Shown: positions 46,760 to 55,237, counted from the stretch's first letter. The stretch is 57,690 nt of DNA from Prevotella brunnea (GCF_008016795.1 NZ_SDIK01000005.1:1-57690), one strand, 5' to 3'. Numbers and translations: made by a program. The notes: generated by a model not told the origin, from the letters alone.

Positions 46760-48103
46760 TTACAAGAAGAAACCTGCATAAGCAATGCCTATGGAAACAC
46801 TCGGTTCATCGTTGAATTGCTTTTTGAGAAAACGCTTACTGAATTCAGCCTTGACTTGTAATTCCTTCATGGGGAAATAGTTAATACCGAATGCCATACG
46901 CTGTCGATCGGTCCATTCATAATCACTGTTTCCTTTCACCGGATGATAAGCATCATAGTGCTCATAGGCTCCAAAGCAGTAAAGTTTCTGCTTCTTGTCG
47001 CGCAGCATAGGGAACAAGTTCAGTACATCGTATCCCACTTGTATGCCGGCAGCATGAGCCCGATCGCCCACAAGTGTACGTTTGTAAGGCGAAGACGAAC
47101 TCTGCGAACGATTGTAGATGGAAATGATATCGGCATCTCCAAGATGACCATAGTCAAAGTTTCCGAGAACGCGCCAGCCATGACCTTGATAATTAAAATC
47201 GAACGACCCAATAACAACGGTGCCTTTCACGTCTTTATATTTACCACGTTCATCACTCTGCAGCGTATTATTGAACGATTGTCCATAATAACCACTCAAA
47301 CCCAAACGTAATCCCCGAATGGGATAGAAATCAAAACGGACAGCTGTGGCATATTTGTTGGACGGCGTAAACTCAAACGCACTGGCAGCACCATTCTTTA
47401 TCCATTGGTCTTTGCTAAACATCAATGAGTTCAAACCCGGAAGGAACATAAGCTGATAACGCAAAAACTTCCAACGTCCCCAGACCGAAATTCCGGTCTG
47501 ATGCCATGTGCAGGGAAGGATCTGACTTTCACCTTCAGGTCGATAGACCGTAAAGAACTCGTTGGGTGTATGATGTGCGTTGGTATAACCTATGGGCACA
47601 ATGTCATGGCCCACACGAATATTCAGTTCGGGGCAAAATGACTTCTGAATCCAGAATTGCTCCAACGCAACTTCTCCTCCTCGCTCTATCTCACCTTCCC
47701 ATTCGCCAAATTCTTCATCCTCCATTTCCATGGCACTCTCCGTTCCGCCATGCTCAAACTCTATTTCTGAATTCATCGACCAACCTTTACCAAAGTCATA
47801 ACCTAACATCAGCACCACATGTGGCAAATCGGTCTGTCCCCTACTCTTGGCATCTTTATACCTTTCCGCTTTACTATAGCGATTGATATTATCTGAATAG
47901 AATAGACGACTCGTTACTGCCTCTCCGTAACCACCAAGCGTAAACTTGCTTTTTTTACGAGAGGCACACTTATCACATTTACCTCTGACCGCGCTTTTAT
48001 CTAACTTCGAACTGCTGAGAGAATCGCTCTGCGCCTTCATCTTACAAGGACAATTCGTCAGGAGAAAAGCTCCGATCGAGACAATGATTAATAGACGTTT
48101 CAT
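46760..48103 (-). CDS. Outer-membrane porin-like beta-barrel with N-terminal Cys motif
   Basis: A predicted outer-membrane barrel starting the imelysin/di-haem/CcsBA locus. A signal peptide ends near CKMKAQ. After about 15 polar residues comes GKCDKCASRKKSK, a CxxC with basic residues. FTLGGYGEAVTSRLFY then starts the barrel, which continues with many alternating strands (SEIEFEHGG, NIRVGHDIVPIGY, FDYGHLGDA) to the C-terminal GIAYAGFFL. The acidic loop SAMEMEDEEFGEWEGEIERGGE near 125-145 could bind cations. The fold resembles phosphate/polyanion-type or general porins; specificity is unknown. A TAATTTTG box (48143-48150) and a palindrome (48174-48189) lie upstream. Confidence 0.78.
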   Translation of the reverse strand: MKRLLIIVSIGAFLLTNCPCKMKAQSDSLSSSKLDKSAVRGKCDKCASRKKSKFTLGGYGEAVTSRLFYSDNINRYSKAERYKDAKSRGQTDLPHVVLMLGYDFGKGWSMNSEIEFEHGGTESAMEMEDEEFGEWEGEIERGGEVALEQFWIQKSFCPELNIRVGHDIVPIGYTNAHHTPNEFFTVYRPEGESQILPCTWHQTGISVWGRWKFLRYQLMFLPGLNSLMFSKDQWIKNGAASAFEFTPSNKYATAVRFDFYPIRGLRLGLSGYYGQSFNNTLQSDERGKYKDVKGTVVIGSFDFNYQGHGWRVLGNFDYGHLGDADIISIYNRSQSSSSPYKRTLVGDRAHAAGIQVGYDVLNLFPMLRDKKQKLYCFGAYEHYDAYHPVKGNSDYEWTDRQRMAFGINYFPMKELQVKAEFSKRFLKKQFNDEPSVSIGIAYAGFFL

Positions 48104-48142
48104 TTTGTTTTTTTCTTAGTTTAATTACTTCTGATTTTGTTG

Positions 48143-48189
48143 CAAAATTAGAGGTTTTGCGCTACCGGAACAATACCCAAATGTGGGTA
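48143..48189 (-). promoter_or_regulatory. Promoter region of the porin/imelysin/cytochrome locus with palindromic operator candidate
   Basis: Reverse-strand TAATTTTG (48143-48150) matches the -7 element, about 40 nt before the porin-like start. About 23 bp upstream is the 16-bp palindrome TACCCA-AATG-TGGGTA (48174-48189), placed where a regulator could contact the -33 region. A canonical -33 TTTG at 19-20 nt is not present, which would fit activator-dependent control (inference). Confidence 0.5.
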
Positions 48190-48384
48190 AATTTATCAAA
48201 TATAAAGAAATAAAAACATATTTTCAAGGGTTCATATCCCCATTTATTATTAGTATTCTGCTAAAAACCAACCAAACATCAGGTAAAAAAACACTTTGTC
48301 CCACTGATTTCTGCTAACCGTTGGAATAAACAATAATTCAAAATCGTCTGAGCACTCAAAAACCATAGTTCCTTGTTAAGAGAA
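48190..48384. other. AT-rich non-coding stretch upstream of the metal-acquisition locus
   Basis: Between the operator candidate and array D no coding sequence or strong hairpin was recognised. Confidence 0.4.
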
Positions 48385-48467
48385 TTACCAGTGAGTGGTA
48401 AGAGGATTACCAATGAGCGGTAAGGGGATTACCAATGAGTGGTAAGAGGATTACCAATGAGTGGTAA
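48385..48467 (+). repeat. Array D: four 22-bp units with core TTACCA-N5-TGGTAA
   Basis: Units start at 48385, 48407, 48429 and 48451, exactly 22 bp apart. Each is a 17-bp inverted repeat (TTACCA, 5 nt, TGGTAA; one arm altered in unit 2) plus a 5-bp purine spacer. Four units and a 22-bp period match arrays A, B and C, but the core sequence is unrelated. No TTGATWATCA is found 20 bp away. Confidence 0.85.
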
Positions 48468-48508
48468 AAAATGTTTTAGCAAATTTACAAACCGCATGAC
48501 ATTCCTTT

Positions 48509-48535
48509 ACACCTTATTTATTTAATAAATAGGTG
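48509..48535. repeat. AT-rich inverted repeat right of array D
   Basis: ACACCTTATTTATT pairs with AATAAATAGGTGT with one bulged T and a 2-nt loop, giving a 13-bp stem. It lies 42 bp beyond array D. Another pair of 8-bp arms, CAGCCTTT (48577-48584) and AAAGGCTG (48624-48631), follows. No gene is present up to 48750. Confidence 0.5.
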
Positions 48536-48752
48536 TTCAAAAATAATTGCAACAATATTTTCGTTTGATTTTCAATCAGCCTTTTGACTTGAAAAGGGAG
48601 CGTAATGAGCTATTCGACCGTTGAAAGGCTGAAGAATGAAGAAAAAAGACGAAGAGATTGTGGTAAAGTGAAATCAAAAAACTAAGAAAGGTATATACGT
48701 TTAATTTTGAATACCCACTTAACAACTTAACTTCTTCAACATGGGCTCATGG

Positions 48753-48795
48753 AAAAGAAAAATCCCCCTTCCTACAATTTAATCAGAAGAGGGAT
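48753..48795 (-). terminator. Terminator downstream of the DUF3127 gene
   Basis: A 10-bp stem (arms 48762-48771 and 48786-48795, one G-T pair) is followed on the reverse strand by a T-rich run (TTTTTCTTTT). It lies about 20 bp past the DUF3127 stop. Confidence 0.75.
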
Positions 48796-48816
48796 ATAAA
48801 ACTTTATCGACCTTTG

Positions 48817-49230
48817 TCAGAAAGGTAAATCATCATCGGCAGATGATTCCGTTGCCGGTGGGAACGGATCCTGATTGCCGGCAGTGGTTGCCGGGTTGCC
48901 GGAGGGCTGAGATTGAGTTGGTGTAGCGGCGGCTATAGGAGCAGCGGCTTGAACGGCAGCAGCATCTATTCGCTGAATATTCCAAGCACGGATATTATTG
49001 TACCAACGCCCCTGATATTCATGTGCGTCAATATCGAAACTCACGATTATCTCTTCACCGGCCTTGATTCCAAACTGATCAATCCTTTCTGCACCAAAGA
49101 TGTTGAATACCATCTTGCGAGGAAATTGATCATGTGTTTCAATTACATACTCCTGTGATTTCCACGGACCACGTGCCGAAGTTCCCTCACGAGCTTCCAA
49201 TACGGCGATGACTCTTCCTTGTAATTCCAT
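48817..49230 (-). CDS. DUF3127 family protein with SSB-like acidic C-terminal tip
   Basis: A 137-residue protein whose first 90 residues (MELQGRVIAVLEA, KSQEYVIETHDQFPRKMVFNIFG, GRWYNNIRAWNI) match the DUF3127 OB-fold-like family, thought to bind DNA. This is followed by an Ala/Pro/Gln/Ser-rich linker. The final residues DDDLPF reproduce the protein-docking tip of bacterial SSB. The likely role is single-strand DNA binding with recruitment of repair proteins, or competition for SSB partners (inference). It is divergent from dnaN, consistent with a replication context, and ends in its own terminator. Confidence 0.85.
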   Translation of the reverse strand: MELQGRVIAVLEAREGTSARGPWKSQEYVIETHDQFPRKMVFNIFGAERIDQFGIKAGEEIIVSFDIDAHEYQGRWYNNIRAWNIQRIDAAAVQAAAPIAAATPTQSQPSGNPATTAGNQDPFPPATESSADDDLPF

Positions 49231-49321
49231 ATATTCTGAAGTAATATTTATATTTTAATGTTTATTCCGAATGCGAAATTACTAAAAAAAGTTCTAAAAA
49301 CAAAAACTTTTATTCTTAATT

Positions 49322-49352
49322 TTTGTTTTTCGGTGTGTTTTTTGTATTTTTG
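49322..49352 (+). promoter_or_regulatory. Promoter of the dnaN operon
   Basis: -33 TTTG (49322-49325) and -7 TATTTTTG (49345-49352) are separated by 19 nt, a consensus Bacteroidetes promoter. The leader to the dnaN ATG is long, about 80 nt. Confidence 0.72.
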
Positions 49353-49438
49353 TAGAATAAAAGAGAAAGTTTTACGACCATCCGGGTGTAAGGCTTTCTG
49401 TAACAGAATGAATAATAACTAAAATACATAGGACGCTC

Positions 49439-50563
49439 ATGAGATTTACAATTTCAAGTACTGCATTGGGCAGTAGATTGTTGACACTTTCGCGTGTTAT
49501 TAACAGCAAAAATTCACTCGCGATTTTGGAATGCTTTCTTTTTAACGTACAAGATGGACAACTCAAAATCACAGCCTCGGACAGCGAGAACGTGATGCAA
49601 TCCACCTTAAACCTTGACAGTTCTGAGGGAGAAGGCGCATTTGCTGTAAAAAACCAAACCATCTTAAACGCTGTAAAAGAACTTCCGGAACAACCCTTGA
49701 ACGTGGACGTAAATTTCGAGGAGTTCAAGATTTATATTACCTATCAGAACGGTTCATGCAATTTTCCCATACTCAATGCGGAAGAATATCCTAAAGCACA
49801 GCCCGTGGCAGAGGATGCCACAAGCATAGTCATTGACTCCGAAATACTCTCGGAAGACATTACGCGCACTATCTTCGCTACGGCACAAGACGAGTTGAGG
49901 CCGGTGATGAACGGTATTTTCTTCGACCTTACACCCGATGCGCTGGCGATTGTGGCCACTGACGGACATAAATTGGTACGCAACACTATCACCTCCATAA
50001 AAAGCGAAGCACCGGCATCGTTCATTCTTCCAAAGAAACCCGCTAATTTGCTGAAAAATGTATTAACAAAGGATGGTGGTGATGTAGTTATCCGCTTCGA
50101 TACACGGTCCGCCGAATTTTCTTACGCTGACGGTAATCTCACTTGCCGTCTCATCGAAGGCACCTATCCCAATTACAACAGCGTTATTCCGAACAACAAT
50201 CCCTATCAAATTGCGATTGATCGCAAATCCCTTCTCGGTGCCATCAGACGTGTCTTACCCTTCGCAAGCGACTCTTCACAATTGATACGCTTCCACATCA
50301 ACAACGGACAATTAGACCTCAACGCAGAAGATATAGATTTCGCAACCAATGCCAAGGAGAGCATCATCTGCGATTACGTCGGCAACCCCATGAACATAGG
50401 CTTCAAAGGGTCAAGCATGATTGAAATATTGAACAATCTCTCCGGCGATGACGTTAATATTCAACTTGCCGACCCATCACGAGCAGGAATTATCATTCCA
50501 AGCGAGTGCCCGGAAAATGAGAACATTCTCATGCTCATCATGCCCATGCTGCTAAATGATTAA
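49439..50563 (+). CDS. dnaN: DNA polymerase III beta sliding clamp
   Basis: The ring-shaped processivity clamp of the replicase. Three clamp domains are visible across 374 residues: the first from MRFTISSTALGSRLLTLSRVINSKNSLAILECFLF, the second around DELRPVMNGIFFDLTPDALAIVATDGHKLV, and the third ending with the conserved cleft-forming terminus ENILMLIMPMLLND. No dnaA or gyrB lies beside it, so the locus is not the classical dnaA-dnaN arrangement. It heads a forward run with an exonuclease, coaBC, DUF4835, recN and a TPR protein. Confidence 0.97.
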   Translation: MRFTISSTALGSRLLTLSRVINSKNSLAILECFLFNVQDGQLKITASDSENVMQSTLNLDSSEGEGAFAVKNQTILNAVKELPEQPLNVDVNFEEFKIYITYQNGSCNFPILNAEEYPKAQPVAEDATSIVIDSEILSEDITRTIFATAQDELRPVMNGIFFDLTPDALAIVATDGHKLVRNTITSIKSEAPASFILPKKPANLLKNVLTKDGGDVVIRFDTRSAEFSYADGNLTCRLIEGTYPNYNSVIPNNNPYQIAIDRKSLLGAIRRVLPFASDSSQLIRFHINNGQLDLNAEDIDFATNAKESIICDYVGNPMNIGFKGSSMIEILNNLSGDDVNIQLADPSRAGIIIPSECPENENILMLIMPMLLND

Positions 50564-50627
50564 ACTCAGGCAGAATTGGGCAGATACATAAAACTTGCTG
50601 TCGAAAATCATTTAAAAAAAGTTAGAA

Positions 50628-51482
50628 ATGCGATTAAACCTTACGAAGCCCCTGATTGTCTTCGATCTCGAGACAACGGGGCTTGACCTTGTTAAAGACC
50701 GTATCATACAAATTTCATATATAAAGGTACATACGGACGGAAAAGAAGAACGAGAAAATATTTTTATTAACCCGGAAAAAGAAATTCCCACAGAGGTGGA
50801 ACAATTAACAGGTATCTCAAACGAACGAGTGGCAGATGCGCCAACTTTCAAGGAAAAAGCCGCCGAGCTGGCTTCTAAGTTCATGGGATGTGACTTCGCG
50901 GGCTTCAATTCCAATCGCTTCGATGTACCTATGCTGGCTGAAGAGTTTCTGCGTGCAGGTGTAAATTTCGACTTCTCAAAATCTAAACTCATCGATGCAC
51001 AAAACATCTTTCACAAGATGGAACGAAGAAACTTAGCCGCTGCCTATGAATTCTACTGCGGTAGGAAGATGGAAGAAGATTTTCGCGCCCATCAAGCTGA
51101 CGAGGACACCGAGGCAACTTGGAAAGTGCTGCAAGGACAAATTGAAATGTATTCACCCCAAAAACAAACCGACCCGGAACGAATATTACAGAACGACATG
51201 AATGAGCTGGCAGAGTTTTCCCGAATGAACGAATTTGTGGATTTTGCCGGAAGGATTATTTGGAAAGACATAACTGACAAAGACGGTAATGTTCTCCTTG
51301 ATAAGCAAAACAAACCACAACGTCACGAGGTTTTTAATTTCGGGAAGTATAAAGGCTGGGACGTTGCAGAAGTTCTTCGCAAAGACCCCGGCTATTATAG
51401 TTGGATGCTTGCCAACGACTTCACCTACAACACAAAGCAAGTATTGACACGCATCCGCCTTCGAGAACTTCAAAACAAATAA
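50628..51482 (+). CDS. DnaQ-like 3'-5' exonuclease with C-terminal DUF3820-like module
   Basis: A DEDDh-family exonuclease related to the polymerase III epsilon proofreader. Active-site residues are Asp13 and Glu15 in VFDLETTGLD, the Asp of GFNSNRFDVP, and His and Asp in HQADEDTEATW. Beyond the nuclease domain (about 1-180), the C-terminal part contains FNFGKYKGWDVAEVLRKDPGYYSWMLANDF. This resembles the small DUF3820-type module often appended to exonucleases in Bacteroidetes. It lies 64 bp after dnaN and 3 bp before coaBC. A proofreading role with the neighbouring clamp is plausible but not proven. Confidence 0.9.
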   Translation: MRLNLTKPLIVFDLETTGLDLVKDRIIQISYIKVHTDGKEERENIFINPEKEIPTEVEQLTGISNERVADAPTFKEKAAELASKFMGCDFAGFNSNRFDVPMLAEEFLRAGVNFDFSKSKLIDAQNIFHKMERRNLAAAYEFYCGRKMEEDFRAHQADEDTEATWKVLQGQIEMYSPQKQTDPERILQNDMNELAEFSRMNEFVDFAGRIIWKDITDKDGNVLLDKQNKPQRHEVFNFGKYKGWDVAEVLRKDPGYYSWMLANDFTYNTKQVLTRIRLRELQNK

Positions 51483-51485
51483 GAT

Positions 51486-52685
51486 ATGCTGGAAGGAAAG
51501 AAAATAGTTCTGGGGATTACCGGATCGATTGCGGCATATAAAAGTTGTTTGATTATTCGCCAACTCATAAAAAAAGGTGCCGAAGTGCAAGTTGTCATCA
51601 CGCCTGCGGGAAAGGAGTTCATCACCCCCATAACGCTTTCCGCACTAACACATAAACCGGTTATCAGCGATTTCTTTTCACAACGTGACGGCACGTGGCA
51701 TTCGCATGTCGATCTTGGACTATGGGCAGATGCCATGCTGATAGCTCCGTGTACAGCATCGACTATTGGAAAATTGTGTAATGGCATAGCCGATAACATG
51801 CTCGTTACCACTTATCTCTCCATGAAAGCACCGGTATTTATCGCTCCGGCTATGGATCTTGATATGTTCAGACATCCCTCTACGCAAGAAAATTTACAAA
51901 CGTTGCAAAAAAGAGGCAACCATATCATCGAACCCGGAAGAGGATTCTTGGCAAGCGGACTGGAAGGAAAAGGACGCATGGAAGAACCGGAAAAAATCGT
52001 TAAGGCTTTGGAAGATTTCTTTCGAGAAGAAAGAACAAACAAAGACTTCTCTGAAAAAAAAATACTGATTACAGCCGGTCCCACTTACGAGAAGATAGAC
52101 CCTGTTCGTTTTATAGGAAATTACTCGTCCGGAAAAATGGGGTTTGCCTTAGCAGAAGAGTGCCGGAGAAGAGGTGCTGAAGTAACACTCATAACAGGTC
52201 CCGTACATTTGGATTGTTCCCCATCCATCAAGCGCATCAACGTGGAAAGCTGCCAACAGATGTTCGAGGCATGCCTCACAGCTTTCCCCATGGCAGACGC
52301 AGCAATTCTTTGTGCGGCAGTTGCCGATTTCAAGCCACAAATTGTATCCAACCATAAAATAAAACGTGGGAAAGAGGGTTTACACATTGACCTTGAGCCA
52401 ACTCAAGATATTGCTGCCACACTTGGACGACAGAAGAGAGATGACCAAAAACTCGTAGCTTTCGCACTTGAAACAAACGATGAAGAAGTGCACGCCAAGG
52501 AAAAACTGGAGAGAAAGAATGCTGACTTCATCGTTTTGAATTCAACTAAAATTCCGGGAACAACATTCCAATCTGATGAAAATCAAATCACAATCATCTC
52601 AAGGAAAGGGAAAAAGAAGTATGAGAAAAAAAAGAAGATGCAAGTGGCTCATGATATTGTTGATGAATTGTCTGCTATCTTATAG
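51486..52685 (+). CDS. coaBC: Bifunctional phosphopantothenoylcysteine decarboxylase / phosphopantothenate--cysteine ligase
   Basis: Carries out two steps of coenzyme A synthesis. The N-terminal FMN-dependent CoaC half begins KKIVLGITGSIAAYKSCLIIRQL and shows the catalytic His in WHSHVDLG and PAMDLDMF. The C-terminal CoaB half begins ILITAGPTYEKIDPVRFIGNYSSGKMGFALAEE and includes CAAVADFKP and the Lys-rich C-terminal region. The length of 399 residues is typical. It starts 3 bp after the exonuclease stop, and its 3' end overlaps the DUF4835 gene by 65 bp. Confidence 0.96.
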   Translation: MLEGKKIVLGITGSIAAYKSCLIIRQLIKKGAEVQVVITPAGKEFITPITLSALTHKPVISDFFSQRDGTWHSHVDLGLWADAMLIAPCTASTIGKLCNGIADNMLVTTYLSMKAPVFIAPAMDLDMFRHPSTQENLQTLQKRGNHIIEPGRGFLASGLEGKGRMEEPEKIVKALEDFFREERTNKDFSEKKILITAGPTYEKIDPVRFIGNYSSGKMGFALAEECRRRGAEVTLITGPVHLDCSPSIKRINVESCQQMFEACLTAFPMADAAILCAAVADFKPQIVSNHKIKRGKEGLHIDLEPTQDIAATLGRQKRDDQKLVAFALETNDEEVHAKEKLERKNADFIVLNSTKIPGTTFQSDENQITIISRKGKKKYEKKKKMQVAHDIVDELSAIL

Positions 52686-53547
52686 TCATAATACTCTTGC
52701 ACAGGAATTGCAGGCAAAAATAAAAATCAACCATAACCAGATACAAGGCACTGATGCTTCTATATTTGAAAACCTTCAACAAACATTGGAACAGTTTGTA
52801 AACGAACGCCAATGGACCAACTTGAAGTTTCAAAAAAACGAACGCATCATTTGCAATTTTAACATCACGGTTACTAAATATGACCCAAGCAGCAACGCTT
52901 TCAGTTGCACGGCTCTGATACAAGCCAACAGACCGGTATATAACTCTGCTTATACAACCACCTTATATAATAATCAAGATGGAGAATTTAACTTTGAGTT
53001 CGCACAATTCGATCAGTTGGAATTTAATGAGGAAAATATCGACAATCAGCTGACGGCTCTCTTTGCATATTATGCTTATCTCATCATCGGAATGGACCTT
53101 GATTCTTTCTCACCGATGGGCGGTGAGGATATACTCAGAAGATGTTTGAACTTAACCAATAACGCACAAAATCTTAATTTCACGGGGTGGAAAGCTTTTG
53201 AGAATCCTCACAACCGATTCGCTTTCATCAACGACTATCTTGATGAGGCTCTAAAACCTTTCAGACAACTTCAATACAATTATTACAGGATGGGACTTGA
53301 CGAGATGGCAAACAGCGTGGAACGAGGCAGGACAAACATTACAACAACGCTGGAAAACGACTTAAAGAAAGCCCATGAAGGACGCCCCATGAGTCTGCTC
53401 ACACAAATATGGACAGATTATAAGAAAGAAGAATTAGCACAAATCTATTTCGGGAAAGGTACACAAAAAGAGAAAGAAGCAGTTTATGAAATTCTTTTCG
53501 GCATCAACGCCAGCCAGAACGCTACTTGGGAGAAAATAAAAAAATAA
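52621..53547 (+). CDS. porD: DUF4835 family protein (PorD-like, type IX secretion associated)
   Basis: An exported protein of the DUF4835 family, which databases associate with type IX secretion under the name PorD. I rely on memory for that link. A signal peptide is visible (KWLMILLMNCLLSYSHNTLAQ). Family segments include LQAKIKINHNQIQGTDASIFENLQQTLEQFVNERQWTN, YYAYLIIGMDLDSFSPMGGE and FNDYLDE-like motifs (AFINDYLDEALKPFRQLQYNYYRMGLDEM). I chose the ATG at 52621, preceded by a purine-rich ribosome site, over one 45 nt upstream. It overlaps coaBC by 65 bp in another frame. No other secretion-system gene is in the window. Confidence 0.82.
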   Translation: MRKKRRCKWLMILLMNCLLSYSHNTLAQELQAKIKINHNQIQGTDASIFENLQQTLEQFVNERQWTNLKFQKNERIICNFNITVTKYDPSSNAFSCTALIQANRPVYNSAYTTTLYNNQDGEFNFEFAQFDQLEFNEENIDNQLTALFAYYAYLIIGMDLDSFSPMGGEDILRRCLNLTNNAQNLNFTGWKAFENPHNRFAFINDYLDEALKPFRQLQYNYYRMGLDEMANSVERGRTNITTTLENDLKKAHEGRPMSLLTQIWTDYKKEELAQIYFGKGTQKEKEAVYEILFGINASQNATWEKIKK

Positions 53548-53557
53548 GAAAACGATC

Positions 53558-55237
53558 ATGCTCAAGCATCTTTACATAAAAAACTTTGCGTTAATCGATA
53601 AGTTGGACATTGACTTCCATTCGGGCTTTTCCGTCATCAGCGGTGAGACGGGAGCCGGAAAAAGCATCATTTTAGGAGCCATAGGACTGCTGTTAGGCAA
53701 TAGAGCCGACAGCAAACAAATCAAGCAAGGGGAAAAGAAATGTATCATAGAGGCATTATTCGATATAGAGAAATACGATTTTGAGATTTTTTTTAATGAG
53801 AACAATATCGATTTTGAACCTAAAGAAACACTCTTACGAAGAGAACTCACCGATAAGGGGAAGTCAAGAGCATTTATTAATGACACACCGGTTTCCTTAT
53901 CGCAAATGAAAATATTGGGAGAGCAACTGGTTGACATCCACTCACAACACCAAAATCTACTCCTGCAAAAACAAGACTTCCAACTGAACGTCATAGATAC
54001 CATGGCACAGAACACCGCAAAACTGAAAGAATATCAAGTCATGTACAGTACTTATATTTCATCGGAGAAAAAGTTGGAACAACTGAAAAATGATATCCGA
54101 GAGCGCAAAGAGAACGAAGACTTCATCAGGTTTCAATTTGATGAACTCGATAACGCTAATTTGCAAGAAGGAGAACAAGAAAGTTTGGAAATAGAAAGCA
54201 GAGCCCTCTCACATGCGGAGGAAATAAAGAGTGCATTATATGAGGCAGACAACGCACTTAATAATGAAGACACGGGTGTCATAGACATGTTGAAAAAAGC
54301 TTCCGAAGCAATGCAAAATATCATTTCCGTTTTTCCAAAAAACAAAGACTTGGCAGAGCGATTAGAGTCTGCCTACATTGAATTACAAGATATCGGCAGT
54401 GAAATTGGAACAAATAAAGAGGATATAGATTTTAATCCCATGGAATTGGATAGAATAAACCAACGGTTGGATAACATCTATCACCTTGAACAAAAGTTCC
54501 ATGTAGAAACTTTGAAAGAGCTAATCGATACTAAAAACGATTTAAAAATACAACTAAACAGCATCGATAATAGTTCGGAAGATATTAGGGAGCTCGAAAT
54601 GGAAGTTGAGCAAAAGCGAAACGACTGTAGGAAACAAGCTAAGCTATTAACAGCAACAAGACAAAAAGCAGCTAAACTGATAGAAGAGGAATTGAAAAAG
54701 AAACTTATTCCCATGGGTATTCCTAATATTAGGTTCTGCATTGATATTCATGAAAAGCCAATGAGCGACAATGGAACCGACGCCATAGAGTTTCTTTTCT
54801 CTGCCAATAAGAATAGTCCGCTACAACCTGTTGCCCATGTAGCTTCAGGCGGAGAAATCGCGCGCGTCATGCTATCGATGAAAGCGATGATAACGGGAGC
54901 TCTTCAACTTCCAACCATCATCTTCGACGAAATTGATACCGGCGTAAGTGGCAAGATAGCACAGCAAATGGCACTTACCATGCAGGAAATGGGAAAACAT
55001 GACAGACAAGTAATCTCCATTACTCATTTGCCACAAATCGCCGCAATGGGGACGAGTCATTACAAAGTAGAAAAAAAAGACACGGAAATGGGAACAACCA
55101 GCCATCTAAGGGAGCTAACCCAAGAGGAACGCATCACGGAAATAGCTCAAATGCTTTCCGGATCTGACATCAGCGAAGCAGCTTTACGCAACGCGAAAGA
55201 ATTATTGGAATATAGTATAAGAGAGAAAATAAATTAA
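53558..55237 (+). CDS. recN: DNA repair protein RecN
   Basis: An SMC-like ATPase of double-strand-break repair. Walker A is GETGAGKS at 29-36, in MLKHLYIKNFALIDKLDIDFHSGFSVISGETGAGKS. The Q-loop region includes LVDIHSQHQNLLL. A long coiled-coil middle (about 150-370) follows. The C-terminal signature VASGGEIARVMLSMKAM, Walker B TIIFDEIDTGVSGKIAQQM and ITHLPQIAAMG complete the head. The length of 559 residues is normal. It lies 10 bp after the DUF4835 gene in the dnaN run. Confidence 0.97.
   Translation: MLKHLYIKNFALIDKLDIDFHSGFSVISGETGAGKSIILGAIGLLLGNRADSKQIKQGEKKCIIEALFDIEKYDFEIFFNENNIDFEPKETLLRRELTDKGKSRAFINDTPVSLSQMKILGEQLVDIHSQHQNLLLQKQDFQLNVIDTMAQNTAKLKEYQVMYSTYISSEKKLEQLKNDIRERKENEDFIRFQFDELDNANLQEGEQESLEIESRALSHAEEIKSALYEADNALNNEDTGVIDMLKKASEAMQNIISVFPKNKDLAERLESAYIELQDIGSEIGTNKEDIDFNPMELDRINQRLDNIYHLEQKFHVETLKELIDTKNDLKIQLNSIDNSSEDIRELEMEVEQKRNDCRKQAKLLTATRQKAAKLIEEELKKKLIPMGIPNIRFCIDIHEKPMSDNGTDAIEFLFSANKNSPLQPVAHVASGGEIARVMLSMKAMITGALQLPTIIFDEIDTGVSGKIAQQMALTMQEMGKHDRQVISITHLPQIAAMGTSHYKVEKKDTEMGTTSHLRELTQEERITEIAQMLSGSDISEAALRNAKELLEYSIREKIN

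Noticed and set aside
48385..48467. Array D as plasmid-type replication iterons
   Set aside because: A 22-bp period fits iterons, but there is no replication initiator gene nearby and the surroundings are chromosomal core genes.
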